Source: Cheiracanthium punctorium
Taxonomy: Eukaryota > Arthropoda > Arachnida > Araneae > Cheiracanthiidae
Direction of reading: 5' to 3'
Assembly (NCBI GenBank): GCA_038373885.1
Contig: JAWZYV010016037.1
Span: forward strand, 62,001-126,000
DNA: 64,000 nucleotides
Shown here one piece after another: positions 45,314 through 57,400 of the stretch; the stretch's first letter is position 1; each line of letters opens with the position of its first letter. A program made the position numbers and the translations under genes. The notes under the pieces were generated by a model that saw only the letters and a program-made list of their open reading frames with translations, was not told the DNA's origin and made no database searches.

Positions 45314-47250
45314 TAAGCTAATATAAAGCTTTCAGCATAAAATGCACACATAATCAATACTCTCCTTAATTGTCATTTTAATTGTAAATAAAATATAACT
45401 TTTCAAATTTGTAATTAAATACTAAATAAAGATTAATTAAAATTCATTTTATATTATTCATAGGTAAAACACACAACAGTATATTATATGTAAAACTAAA
45501 AAATCTTGGTCATGAAAAAATACCTTTTACAAAATTAAACACTAATAGCAGCATACTTATATTTTGCAATATTAATAATTTAATAAATATGCTATGATAA
45601 ATGTAATTAATCTGGTAACTATGCTTAATCGCATCATGCTTTGAGTTTTACAAAACATATTTAGCAGTTTTTCAAAATTATGTTTCTAATTGAGGATCAG
45701 AAAAAAATCCTCCTATCCCCACCACACCCGATAAAGAAAAGTAGAAAACCATGTCAAGTAGTGTTACCCAGTAGAAAAGCCTGCATTTCTGTAATATTAT
45801 TAAATATATTAGATTATTTTTCACTCATCTTAAAATTCAATGACTTAGGATATTTTATAATATGAAATTAACATATTAAAGTATAACTAAGCAATATTAT
45901 TTGTAAATACATTTAAAAATCTGTTAAAAATACCTTTTTTCTCTTCGTTCTGAAATTATTTAGCTGAATATATAGCAGAATTTGGCCAAATATCTGTTCA
46001 GTATTCGGCCTACCAAATTCACCAGTGTAGAGACGTCCTGTGCCAATTACAGTTGACGTTTCATTAGTGGAAAGAAGCTTTTTCTGATTGAGCCATCAAA
46101 TCGCAGGACACTTCCCCCTATGCATGTTAAAACACAGGTATAAAAATCACTTGCAGACAGTAGGCCACAAAAAATTTAAAGGTATTGCACAAGAGCAAAT
46201 CAAGCAGTGATATCATAAACAATCACTTTTTTACACTTGGGGCTGTTATTTTGGTATTAATAACAATTTCTGGGATTATATTTGTTTCTTAAAAGAAAAG
46301 AATTCCTTAGGATGATTTTTCAAGAATTTCCAGGTAATCACAAGAAAAAAATAATTATTAAGTGTCTAAAGCATTACAACAATCAAAATTATTTGTTTCT
46401 TCCTCCTACATACGTACCAACATTCCGTTATTGAAAATCTTACAGAACACAATAAAAATCAACTAAAGATTAAATGTTTATCCTTACAATACAGTTAATT
46501 ATAAATATCCATTTTATTAAATAAAATTCAAAGCAAGTTATGGAGAAATCTTTTTTCATAGTATGAAAATCAGTTATGATTTTTATAAGCTGATTAATGG
46601 ATATTATCAACATCTGTAAAAGAAAGTCATAAATGATCAACATACCTAAATTTGTCATAAGACAGATTGTTATTATTTAAGAGAGTGTTCAAATGTGAGA
46701 GGAAAATATATATGATACACCCCACTAGCGAGTGGGGACATGCAACCAGTGTTATATATATCAGTCTCAAATAATATCCAATTCCAAATCTAAGGCTCTC
46801 CAAAGTGCCAACATACACCATTTTGCAAGATTTTTTTCAGGGAATCATTCGAAGCGTCGACTTAACAGCAATCAAAATGAGAAATATCTGTCACTTATAT
46901 GGTTCGATCACCAAAAAGTAAAGCAGGTATTTATTTGAAAAGAAGCAGCATTTTAAAAATTATAAACTATAACGAGTTTTATCATTAACTCTGATGTACT
47001 AAATGCAAAGATTTCAATTCTCTGAAATTTGGCGGAATTCCCCCAACTTAAATCAATTTACTCAATGTGGTGAGAATTCTGAAGATAGATCGCTTGAAAT
47101 CCCTTAATAAGTGCATTATTTCTGATCAGATAATTAAAATTTAACGCTGTATTCTACTAAAACCTATACACTTATTTTCAAAAATGCTATTTCCTTAAGC
47201 TCTCAGTATATTGCGCCAAGCCTAAAACTGTGCAAACCACTAGAACTTAC
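45314..47250. other. Non-coding stretch with one long open segment
   Basis: Apart from the exon-like islands no gene or element was recognised. An open minus-strand segment of about 50 codons lies at 46095-45950 and is followed by an AAAAAG|GTATTT donor-like site. Confidence 0.35.
46828..46926 (+). other. Exon-like island, plus strand (candidate)
   Basis: A strong acceptor (GATTTTTTTCAG) precedes an open segment (HSKRRLNSNQNEKYLSLIWF...) ending at AAGCAG followed by GTATTT. No family was recognised. It may be coincidental. Confidence 0.25.
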
Positions 47251-49851
47251 TTTCTCAAAACCGGCATATCAGCCATTTTATCTTTTGCCAAACTAACAAA
47301 TTTTACATAATAGCCTCGTAAATCTTCAATCCTTATTATTTTGCATACAAAATATGTCATTCCTGCTCTGATTTCCCATGCACATGATATTATAATTAAA
47401 AAAATAACTTTACAAAAATAAACTAACAAAAAAATCATTATTATTCTTTTATTTTTACTTATTTAAGAATTGAAAACATTTTATTCGGCAAAATTGCAAT
47501 CCATGACAACCACGATGCTCATTTCACACATTTTTCACTATGGGAATGGGGGTTACAATTACAGAAAGCTTTCTATGTGGAAATCATAAAAAAAACTCAA
47601 ACTCTGGGAACGGGTGGACTTTCAAAGTTTTAAAGTGGACTATCATTTACTCCATATTATTTTACACATCTGTGCAAAATTTCAGGCTGATTGGTCCATT
47701 TTTGTGGATTTGTATACGGTCTAAACCCACAAACACAGTTTTATTCTTATTATTACTTAGATTTCTGTGTATCAAAAGCATACATTTATAAAAAACATTA
47801 GTTAAATTTACACATTTAAGCTATTAATAAATGGTGGTATCTATGACAAGTTAGAGAGAAAATAGAGTTTCTGCTGGATAAGCAAAAAAATCAATCATAT
47901 CTTTATCTCATACGGTTTTCAATTTAATAAATTTACAAGCATAATTTAGCTGAACATTTGTGACTGAGGTACCAAAGTTTAAAAAATTATGTTTTTAAAA
48001 ATTTTGTTGAATAAAAACACTTCTTTCTAAAAATCTTACAATAATGCCAATTAGATTTATAATAATCTTACAATGTAATCAATTTCTTACATTAAACCTT
48101 ACATGTTGGCAGCAATGCTTCTAGCATAAATAATGTTAATTCATTAAATCAAACACAGTTCCATATTAAATTCTGCATATAAAAAGTCAAAAATTATTTC
48201 AAGTGTGAAATGAGTTTTTAAAAAAACACGGTACTTACGCATTATCCTGCCAAACTACTTTTCCGTCAAATGAGTTGCCAATCGTATTGAAAACCGTTGA
48301 TAATTTCATATACCCGGCATTTCTCTTGGCGAAAAAAAAAAATCGCTCGTCTTGGCGGACCGCAGGGTAATACGTAAGTACCAAAAACACTTTATCGATT
48401 GACAGGATTTTGTTCAACCCAAAAAATTCCAGGTGGGTTTAAAAAAGCCCAACTAAAAAACTTAAATGGGTTTTTTTTTCGAAATTTCAAATTTAATTAC
48501 ATAGGTAATACATCTCTTGATATCAGTACACCAATTGCAGGGTTCAATGCATACGATAATTGGGTTTGTATTGCAGCCTCATCACAAAATTACAAACGAT
48601 TAATATGGCCCTTTACAAAAATGCAATCAATTATAACAGCACTTCACTGTCACTTAACCTGTTTTATCAATTATTTTAACAAAATGTATTTTACTGGAAA
48701 AAAATTCCTGGATCAACCCCTGACTTGTAAAAGGTCTGTAGAACTTTTCATAGTGCACCTATGAAATTGGGGACAACTTTTGTTAGTAAAACAAGCTTAC
48801 ACTGATTGTCTGTACACAAGGTTAATGGTAAACAACTCCATTTACTAAACAGTATTAATACGAGCAAAACCGAGCAATATTAAGCATAAACAATGGGGGA
48901 ATAATTCCGTAAGCGGGGGCAGGTTTAATTGGCAACATTGTTTTTGTCTTCAACGTCTATATATAAGAAAATATAAAACCAAAACTAAATACACTTGTCT
49001 AAGGACCTTCTTAAAACATTTCTAAACATATTTCAAATGCAATATAAAACAAATTGAACATAACCAAAACACTTAGCTCTACACTGCCCCCGCTTACGGA
49101 ATTTACCACAACCATGGAATATTTGTCTTAAATAAAAGTACTAAGTTTATAATAAAAGCAAAACTCGTTAAAGCTTTTTATTGTTATTATTATTCAGTGA
49201 TGAATGCTAGAAAACAGAAAATATAAGTGGGAAAATATAAAATATTCCAACTTAAAGCTCTATTTTTCAGGTTTTTAAAGAAAAACTAAACTTACCATGA
49301 GATTTCTCTGGCAATTTATGAGCTAATTTTTAATCCCGGTGGCGTATGAATCTCAAATCGTATGATTACTTTAATTTTAAAATTGAAAATTAGTGTTTCT
49401 CTGTTTGTTTTTTACAGATATATATAAAAAATATGACTAGAGTAACAGGAATTGAATATAATCACAAATTATTTTGACTTTGCAATCGTAATTCCCCATA
49501 CACCGATACGGAAAAAAACGTAAACAATGCATTTCACAAATAAATCAAGGACAGTGGTTTTGTTGAACAGTGCCGTTCTTAAACCTCATAAGTCTAATAT
49601 CTATTTAACTGTTTCTGTAAAATACTTCAATAAAATGAGAGTAATGATTAGAAACCGAGAAAATTAAATTTATCCAGGCTTTACTAATTGTTTTATAAGA
49701 GAAATAGGTTACGTGTAAACATTAGGCTTAACTGCTTTAAAATACACGTCGTTATGTTTTAAAGCATGAGTTTTTTTGAAAAAGTATTTCTTAGCAGAAA
49801 GATTTCAGAAAATATAAGTAAAAATAAAAAAAAAATTACCTTTAAAATCAT
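47251..49851 (-). CDS. Candidate spliced gene on the minus strand, three phase-compatible exons, product unknown
   Basis: The first exon ends 49840 with donor AAAG|GTAATT. It has an ATG at 49851-49849 and a GC-rich leader up to 49960. The second exon is 48324-48239 (acceptor TTTTTTTCGCCAAG, donor GC|GTAAGT), with residues NAGYMKLSTVFNTIGNSF. The third is 47367-47251 (acceptor GGGAAATCAG, donor AGAAA|GTAAGT), with MTYFVCKIIRIEDLRGYY. Phases 0 and 2 are consistent across both joins. A further open segment at about 46095-45950 (TGRLYTGEFGRPNTEQIFGQ) has an acceptor but would need a stop-free join that I could not find. I recognise no family. It could be a host gene fragment carried in the 21.4 kb insertion, the insertion's own gene, or chance. 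Confidence 0.3.
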
Positions 49852-50098
49852 TTTTCAATTCTTTACGGATCCTCAAGCGTTTCACGTCGTAAATGTTTGT
49901 TTGTGTTTGGTTCGCCGCCACCGCCACCGGACCGGCTGCCACAGCTACAGATAAACGTCGTTAAAATACAAAACCCGCTTTATAACATAAAATATAGCAA
50001 GTTTACGTGGAAAGCATGGTTAAATTCTGTTAACATTTTTTTTCTGTTGAAAAATGACAGAATAGTTCTGTATTTTTAAGATTATTTTTTGCAGTGTA

Positions 50099-50501
50099 GA
50101 AAAGAACTGTATCAATCTCCAGTCAATACTTTCGATCAAAAATGAATCTGACATTAATGAGAGTGCTCTACAAGAAGAATTACGTGATGTATCTAGAATG
50201 CTGCCATATTTAATGAAACCTTTAGATGTTTTAAAATATTTGGGCAAAAATAATTTAATTTCTTTGTATCCAAATACTGTCATTGCATTGAGAACTTTGC
50301 TAATACTCCCAGTGTGAGTCACTAGTGGGGAAAGAAGTTTTTCTAAATTAAAATTAATCAAAAATTATCGAAGAAGTTCAATAAGCCAAACAAAATTAAG
50401 AAACCTGTCAATAATTTCTAGTGAATCAACATTGGCTGCTATTCTAGACTACACATCCCTAATTCACGAATTTGCTAAAGTTAGAAAAGTAAAATTATAA
50501 T
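50099..50501 (+). pseudogene. hAT transposase, C-terminal dimerisation region (continuation of 27040-28677)
   Basis: It contains ELRDVSRMLPYLMKPLDVLKYL, NTVIALRTLLILPV and TSGERSFSKLKLIKN, then SQTKLRNLSIISSES. ERSFSKLKLIK is the signature of the hAT C-terminal dimerisation domain. It begins exactly where the 21.4-kb insertion ends and follows directly from the fragment ending at 28677. At least one stop (in the segment near 50318) is present, and the frame closes at 50499-50501. Confidence 0.9.
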
Positions 50502-50811
50502 AGTTTGTTGTTAATGTTAGTAAAATAAATGTAGCATTTGTACATTTTGTGTAGTTTCACTTTTAAATTATAATGAGCATTTATTTTAAGGAAGAAACAT
50601 TTAAGGGGTGCTGTGGCGTACACAGATTTCCTATAACGGGGGATGAGATTAAATGTAATCCTTTCGTTAAAAATGAAAAATTAATGGATTTCATGTTAAT
50701 TTTTTTTCAGGGAGGGGGGGAGGTTGAACCACTTACCCCCCTTTATACTGAAGAGGCGGCATTTTGAAGACTCGCATCATACTGAGAAAATCTACCGCAC
50801 GGCCCTGACTG

Positions 50812-51575
50812 TTCCCACCGCGGGATTTCGGGATTGAGATTTATTAATCCTGCGGGATTGACATTTCATTTAGCTAGACTTCATTTTTATCGAGAAAAGT
50901 AGAAAAAAGTAAGATTTTAAGCACTATGAACTTTAATAATAATAACTAATCTTATGAGATAATTAATACAATAACTTACACAAATATGAAAATTAAAACC
51001 ATGATATTCAGAAAAATATATTATGTTAGTCGCTAAAAATGAGGAATTTACAGAAATATACAATTTATGGATACATTCACATACTTGTTATTGTCTTAGA
51101 TGCTGAAAAAAGAACGTCCAAAATCGAACAAATACAATGAGTCATTCCCTATTCTAGAGTTAATTTTTGTAAAATAATTAAAAGTGTGAATTAAAAAAAA
51201 TGAAAACTTCTTATAATTAATTTGTGAATGTTCGCTAAAAGATAAAATTAGTATGAAATATCCCAGTTGATTTGGCGATTGGGAAGTTTGCAAAAAATTT
51301 AGATTACGATATTTAGATTTAGATGTTTGATCAAGACTCCTATTAGAAGATAATTGAAAAAAATTAAAATTTAAAGTAAAATTTGTAATTACTAATTCAT
51401 TTATTGTTAGATAAGAGACATTAATATGCAAAAATTTTTGGTCTGTTGATTGGGAAGTGTATGAAATTGTAATAAAAATAATTTATTTCTCAGTGACAAT
51501 CCCACAGGATTAGGATCGTAATGCCACGGGACTAATCTCGCAAACATTTGTGCGGGATCGGGATTGCATTCCCTA
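50812..51575. mobile_element. Candidate hAT-like non-autonomous element with CGGGATT subterminal motifs
   Basis: Multiple copies of GCGGGAT/ATCCCGC-like motifs cluster near both edges (50817-50870 and 51488-51570) in opposite orientation, with TTCCC close to each terminus. The interior is AT-rich and non-coding. Ends and duplication were not resolved. Confidence 0.4.
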
Positions 51576-52290
51576 TGAGAAACATCAAATTAAAAAAAAA
51601 TTCGCAGATATAGTTAAAAGATGACTTGGTTTTTTGAAACAAGTTGCATTTCTGTCATGAGTGGGAAACTGGATAAAAATCATAAAAATAGCCATTTCCA
51701 TAAATTTTTACAGAGCTATCTTGATTCAACCCCCCCCCCTCTCTTCAAACTTAATTCATATTTTTATTTAAATTTCAAAATAAATCTGTCATTATTTCTT
51801 AATATTTCACTTAACATTTAAACTACCCATCACTATATTCCGTTTTTGAAATTGTATACAATTCTCCCCCCTGTTCAAATGACTGATATCCTTTAATTAA
51901 CAGATTAGAAAACAAAATATGCAAAAAAATTAATTTAAATATGCCTGGATCTGAATTTGGTCTGTATGAAGTTAACATTAGTAACTTGTAAAGATACAAT
52001 TTAAATTTTGAGTCAATGGTGTAATTTGATTGTTTTAAAAACTGTTTGAACATTGCATTATACCTCAAAATAACATATGTTTGGAATGGCTCATGAGAAG
52101 GTTGTGGAGAGGGAAAAATAAAAACACTAAAAAGCAAATAATGTATTAGTAGTTGTATACAGATAACTAAGTGTATCGTGAATGTGTCATATAAACAATA
52201 TAAACCTATCTGATTTTCAGAAAATCTGTTGTTTCTCTTTTGCAGTAGAAATATTTTTAAAGTGTACCACAATTTCAAGCTCATATTCTA

Positions 52291-52545
52291 GAGCCCCACC
52301 AGTAGCCTAGAGCATAGTACTCTGAACTGGGAGACGGAAGGTGCCTGGTTCAAAACCAGGTCGCATTCGCCGACCTAATTGTTCGGAGTTTACCGAGGTT
52401 TCTTCCGAAACTTAGGGTAGATACGGGATAGGAGTCCTTAGAAAGAAAGACCCCAAGGAGGGCATCTCACCCCTCAGTCTAGAGCCCACATGTAACTAAT
52501 TGGCCATAATCCCATAACAGCACAACTCAACAACATCATACTGAA
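52291..52545 (+). repeat. tRNA-derived SINE, near full length
   Basis: The head GCCCCACCAGTAGCCTAGAG is followed by B-box-like GGTTCAAAACC, the body CCGACCTAATTGTTCGGAGT and GATACGGGATAGGAGTCC, and a 3' part shared with 37256-37470 (GGCCATAATCC). It abuts the 52552-54129 element. Confidence 0.8.
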
Positions 52546-52736
52546 GACTAACAAGGAGGAGGCACGGCCTCGGGGAAACGGATTTCAATGATCTATGGCA
52601 CAGTGGTAGTATAATCATGTGACTATACTATGTGTAAGATACTAAGACGCGATACTCAAATTAAATACAGTCGAGAAAAATTAATTTTCGAACCACTTCA
52701 CTAAAAATTTAAATATAAGTTATGCGCTAATCAGAT

Positions 52737-52832
52737 TGAGCACCATTGTGTAATGGTTAGAACGGTGGTCTTCTATTCTGGGGTCCCAGGTTCGAATCTC
52801 GTGCTGAGCTAGCGTTTTTTTTTTTTTTTTTT
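52737..52832 (+). ncRNA. tRNA-like Pol III unit in the left inverted repeat, with T18 run
   Basis: A-box-like TGTGTAATGGTTAGAACGG, a TCTTCT-type anticodon loop region, B-box GGTTCGAATCT, complementary AGCAC/GTGCT acceptor-like ends, then T18 at 52815-52832. Anticodon and T stems are imperfect, so tRNA function is doubtful. It points inwards. Confidence 0.55.
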
Positions 52833-53456
52833 CCCTGCTCACTCTGTTTTTAAATACAATACTGGTAAATAATTCATTTTTTAGTCCGGTAAATAATTTA
52901 CTTATTTTTTTTATTCATTTATCATTTATTTATATTCATTTATTATTTATTTATTTATTTTTAGTACCTGCTTATTGATATTTTTATTATTTAAATTTTA
53001 TTTCTACTTACAAAATCTTCACTTTGGAATCAGAATTTTATTTTACACATTCAAAATAATTCACTTTTAACACTCGCAAAACTCAATGTTTATTTAAGGT
53101 ACCTTTCTTTTTGTCACAAACATAATACAGACTTCTTCTCTTTTCTAATTTTCACCCGTTCGTGATGCCACAGCAACAGCATTATTTCTTTTAATCGTCT
53201 GTCATCTGTTGATGGGTAGTCAAATTTAAAATATCACGTTAAAATTTCGAATAGACGTATTTAAGCAGTGAAACTTATTTATTTAGAATAATATAATTCA
53301 GTTACAAATACGGCACCAGGCCAAGCAAGCTCTTATTGTTGTGATGAAAAAGCTACTGATTGTTCTACATAACATACTGTGATGTTTTGAAGCAGTGACT
53401 AAAAATTGGAGTAGTTAATTGCACCGTCAGTTTCTGGTACACTACCTGAAGAAGTT

Positions 53457-53750
53457 ATGATGATAGGCACAGAATTGCACAATAATACATTGGATGTGTT
53501 GAATGAAAAGAAGTTTGTAACTGATGAGAAATTGATGCATGCTCAAGAAGAGTGTATAGAAGTAAGTTTCAAATCAGTTAAAGATAACTCATGTGATGAC
53601 TATGTACCTAATGGGGAGAGAAAAAGAAATTCAATTAGTCATAACTATATTATTGATTATAATTATTCTATTCAAATAATCATAACTATAATCAATTGTA
53701 AAAGTAGATTTCGAATGGTAGCAATAAAATTAAAAAATATATGTAAATAA
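53457..53750 (+). CDS. Unrecognised 97-codon ORF inside the inverted-repeat element
   Basis: Residues 1-60 are acidic and polar (NTLDVLNEKKFVTDEKLM, CIEVSFKSVKDNS, DDYVPNGERKRN). The tail is low-complexity, rich in I and N and probably non-coding. The charged part could be an exon picked up from another transposon. Function unknown. Confidence 0.25.
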   Translation: MMIGTELHNNTLDVLNEKKFVTDEKLMHAQEECIEVSFKSVKDNSCDDYVPNGERKRNSISHNYIIDYNYSIQIIITIINCKSRFRMVAIKLKNICK

Positions 53751-53867
53751 GTAATTAAAAAATTCAATAAGTAGTAAAAATAAATAAATGAAACAGTAAA
53801 TAAATATTTACTGGACTGAAAAAAGAATTAATTACCAGTATTGATGTATTTAAAAACAGAGGAAAAC

Positions 53868-53945
53868 GCTAGCGCAGCACGAGATTCGAACCTGGGACCC
53901 CAGGGTAGAAGACCAGCGTTCTAACCATTACACCACAGCGCTCAA
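53868..53945 (-). ncRNA. tRNA-like Pol III unit in the right inverted repeat
   Basis: Minus-strand counterpart of 52737: GTGGTGTAATGGTTAGAACG, GTCTTCTACCCTGGGG, GGTTCGAATCTCGTGCTG, followed by GCGCTAGCG and TTTT. It faces the left unit, so the two would be transcribed convergently into the element. Confidence 0.55.
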
Positions 53946-54416
53946 TCGTTTCAGCACGTAACTTATATTTAAAGTTTTGGTGAAGTGGTTCGAAAATTAA
54001 TATTAATTTTTCAGGACTGTATTTGAGTATTGCGTCTTAGTATTTTACACGTAGTATATTCACATGGTATATTACCACTGTGCCAAAGATCATTGAAATC
54101 CGTTTCCCCGAGGCCATGCCTCCTCCTTGTAAGTTAAAAAAATTCTTACTTTAATGCCAATTTATACATATAAATATATACTAGAAGTCGAAGCCCATTG
54201 GGGAGGCCATTACAACGGGCACTAGGTAAAACATTTGACAAAAATATGTCTACACTCGAATATATTTAATCTTCGTCCACCTAAAATAAATAACTTCATA
54301 TTAAATTTTTATTATAGTTACGCAAATTGGAATTTTATGCTCTTTTGGAAACGCGAAACTTTTCGCATTCGATCGATTTCGTTTTGTATACACCCCTCTT
54401 ATATCAATACTTTAAG

Positions 54417-57400
54417 CAGGGCCGATCCCACGGGGGGTGTGGGGGGGGTGAGACACCCCCCCCCCACTTAAAATGCAGTCGGCAAAATTGCTATTCTGGA
54501 CTTCCAAAACTCCTCATTCTAGTATTCACAAGAGTTTTTAGTCGGCACTTTTCCAAACTTTTGTCCCTTTGACGCCCTACTTCCAGTACATACAAAACCG
54601 AGATAGAAATTCCTTGCATATTCGCATCAGTCAAAAAAAAGCAGAGGGAATGAATAAGGAGCACTCGGCACTGGGTGGCCAGATACACAAAAGGGGAAGT
54701 CGGAGAATCAGCTCTCTGCAATTGACACCACATGCGTCACATGACACCTGTCTCGGCATTTTCCCCAAAGCAAATAGTCATCTCGCATGTCCATAGTAAT
54801 CTAATTAAGTCTTCTGTGCACATGTCTATGGGAGAAATACTGAGTATGAGATCGAGAATGTTCCAGTCTCATATATTGGCTTGAGGCAAACTATGAATTA
54901 CCACTCTGTATGAAGTAAAAGTAGTGCAAGGAGGCCGTAACTGGCCTGAAGCTGTCACCACCCTTTGGTCCAGCCCGGTCTTTTCTGAGAAATAGATGTA
55001 TTTTCTTTGCTTCTTCGAAATGCATAGGAAAAAGAAATTCGTTTGTACAGTAGAAAATAATGTGTCCCCTATTCCTGTTAGCTTGGTTAGCTGGACAGTA
55101 ACCGAGCCAAAGTCGATCATATACTTGGAGGAGCCTTAGCATACCTTGGAATCTAAATCTTAACACACCTTGATTAGCAGAAAACCATCTTTTAAGAGGT
55201 AATTAATACATCCATTTGATTAAAAAAAAAAAAAATCTCTTAGCATTTAACAAAATGAAGTAAAAGTTTGCTGCAGTGTTCATTTAGACTGAAACCAGTT
55301 GTAAACAAAAGAAAACGACAAAAAGTGCAGTGCACAAAATGTGATATGTAGTTATTTTGATAATGACTAAACGAAGAAGCGAAATAACTGTCATAATGGA
55401 AAGAGAATTTCCATACAAACTGTTGCAGCTCCGTCAAATCCATTCTCCAAGAAAAAGATCATCGCCGATCTGGTAACGATATATTTAGATTATATTTGTA
55501 CTATTTATTATAATTTACATTCATATAGAAATAACCCCAATTTTTTGTAATTTAATTTGATTTTAGAAAAATGATGGGTAAGTTTTAATAAGAGATAAAA
55601 TGCAAGAGTATAATTCACACCGTTTAAATAGGAAGACATGGCAGAGCAAATACTGGGGGGTCGTGACCTTAGGAGCTTCGAAATTAATATATGCTTAATT
55701 TTCCATTTTATCTTAAATTGAAGCAAAAATTAACTTTTCGAGCTAGAATTTCTTTTCTTATTCCAGTTTTTCCCCCTTAAAGCCTCAGATTCTTTTTAAG
55801 CCTTTATTTTTTAACACTTTCCAAAGAACTTGAAATGTTTATGCTTTCGTCTGCCTGCCTGCCCGTGCTCTAATTGCCGTAAATATGCATCGATCGAATT
55901 TTTATAATGAAAATTACCATACCATGTACCTTATTGAAAAGGATGTAGGTACCATTTATAGTTCTTTTACAGGAGCACACAAAATAATTCTAATGCATTG
56001 CAGCCTATGGGCAGAGAATGTTTTGAGCACATTTTAGAAACGTTCATCCATTTCAAGCAAAACAAAATTGGTATTTATTATCGAGGTTTATGAGATCATT
56101 CTGTCTATCGGCATGGTGGACGTAGAGTTAATATCTATACAGGACTAACAAAATAATACTCATAGATCAAGCTTTAAGAACAGTACTTAAAAAAATATTT
56201 TAGTTTCTAGTTGGCTTTAACCTGTTCTCTACCATCGTTGCTAAGACGCAATGGCAGAAATTCCTCCCTCCTGTGTAAATCGTTGCTTCTCGGCATGGGT
56301 CTTTGAATGCCCTGGCATGGCCCAGTCATGCGCTTGCGCAAGGCTGTCGCCAGAGCAGAAACATTCCAAGACTCACGCCGGGGAGCAACGATGGACACAG
56401 GTGGAAGGAATCTTTACCGTTGCGTCTTTAGCAACGTCGGGAGCGAACAGTTAACTGTTCGTCATGAAATAGCATTCCTGCTAACATCTAACTAAGAAAA
56501 TCCAGTAGATTTATGTGGGATCATAATCTTAAAGTCCTAATTACTTATCTAAGTCACACACTAACTTACACACTAAGTCAAAACACTCTTCGAAATTTTT
56601 TCACACATTAAATTTCGCCATCTATTCTGTATAATTTTAAAAAATATATAATTTGACATGACGCGACACAGTTATGGCTTTTAAAATGAAAAGTTTGCTT
56701 TTTATAATAACTTACGTTTGAAATTTCAATCACACATAAGGTCGTGATATTAAAAATAGAATTTGTAAAAGAGCTCAGAGAAATAGAAGCATTCTTTTGA
56801 CATAAAATGAATAAAACTTCAACGTTCACAAGTTTTTTTCTTAAATGTTCGAAATTTTACAAAATATCTTCTTTTTAAACAAACAAACAAAAAAAAAGTA
56901 GTAAAATTTTGGGACTTTGAACTCTCTCAAAAAAGGATAGAATTAAACGATTTGCCATCTAATTCTGACATTTTCAAGAATCCTTGACAAATGAGTAATC
57001 AATTTAAGCACAAATCTTTATTATTGGACCAAAATACCATGGTATACTGGTCCATCTTGAATGAATAGACCCAGAAAGCGGTAACCTTTTAAAAATGGTT
57101 GGGAAATAAATGTGTCGATTATTAAAGCTTCAAAATGTTAGAAAACCAGGAGATTTTAATGTAAAATCAGGAGACCAGGAGAAACCATCAAAATCCAGTA
57201 GTCTCCTGAAAAATCCAGTAGAATTGGCAGGTATGCAATAGTATATACGCAAATAAGACAGTGTTGGAAAGTATTTTATAAACAGTACTCTCGGTATGGC
57301 TTCCTTTCCTTTTTTTTAAAGTAAATATAGACTCCATTGAGGGTCCCCCCAAACTCATTTCCGCCAACCCAAACTAGGACACTGACAGTTTTGTCGCATA

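Larger units (their letters stand above)
28680..50096. mobile_element. 21.4-kb insertion bounded by CACTGCAAAAAATA inverted ends and TA duplications
   Basis: The left end is TA|CACTGCAAAAAATAT and the right end is ATTATTTTTTGCAGTG|TA, exact reverse complements for 14 bases. Both junctions interrupt the same hAT transposase: coding resumes across them as DDKTL...RKEL. The subterminal sequences at both ends are rich in CAGAA/TTCTG motifs. The simplest reading is a TA-inserting non-autonomous element that later took in the BEL ORF, hAT copy 2, satellite and mariner. A single large element moved as a unit cannot be ruled out. Confidence 0.75.
52552..54129. mobile_element. 1.58-kb element with about 270-bp inverted repeats, each carrying a tRNA-like unit
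   Basis: CAAGGAGGAGGCACGGCCTC at the left mirrors the right end. The mirror continues through GGGGAAACGGATTTCAATGATC and CACAGTGGTA to the tRNA-like units. TAA precedes the left end and follows the right end, a possible 3-bp duplication of PIF/Harbinger type. The centre has one 97-codon ORF (53457-53750; acidic, ending its charged part in DDYVPNGERKR) with no recognised domain. No DDE core was seen. Confidence 0.82.

Noticed and set aside
48399..48764. 121-codon plus-strand ORF
   Set aside because: Low-complexity composition, overlaps the candidate minus-strand exon region, and no motif was found.
51823..52284. 153-codon minus-strand ORF
   Set aside because: AT-rich, no recognisable motif, no splice or promoter context; probably chance.
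56207..56495. ORFs on both strands in the GC-rich stretch
   Set aside because: The stretch is an inverted repeat; open frames on both strands follow from GC content and symmetry.
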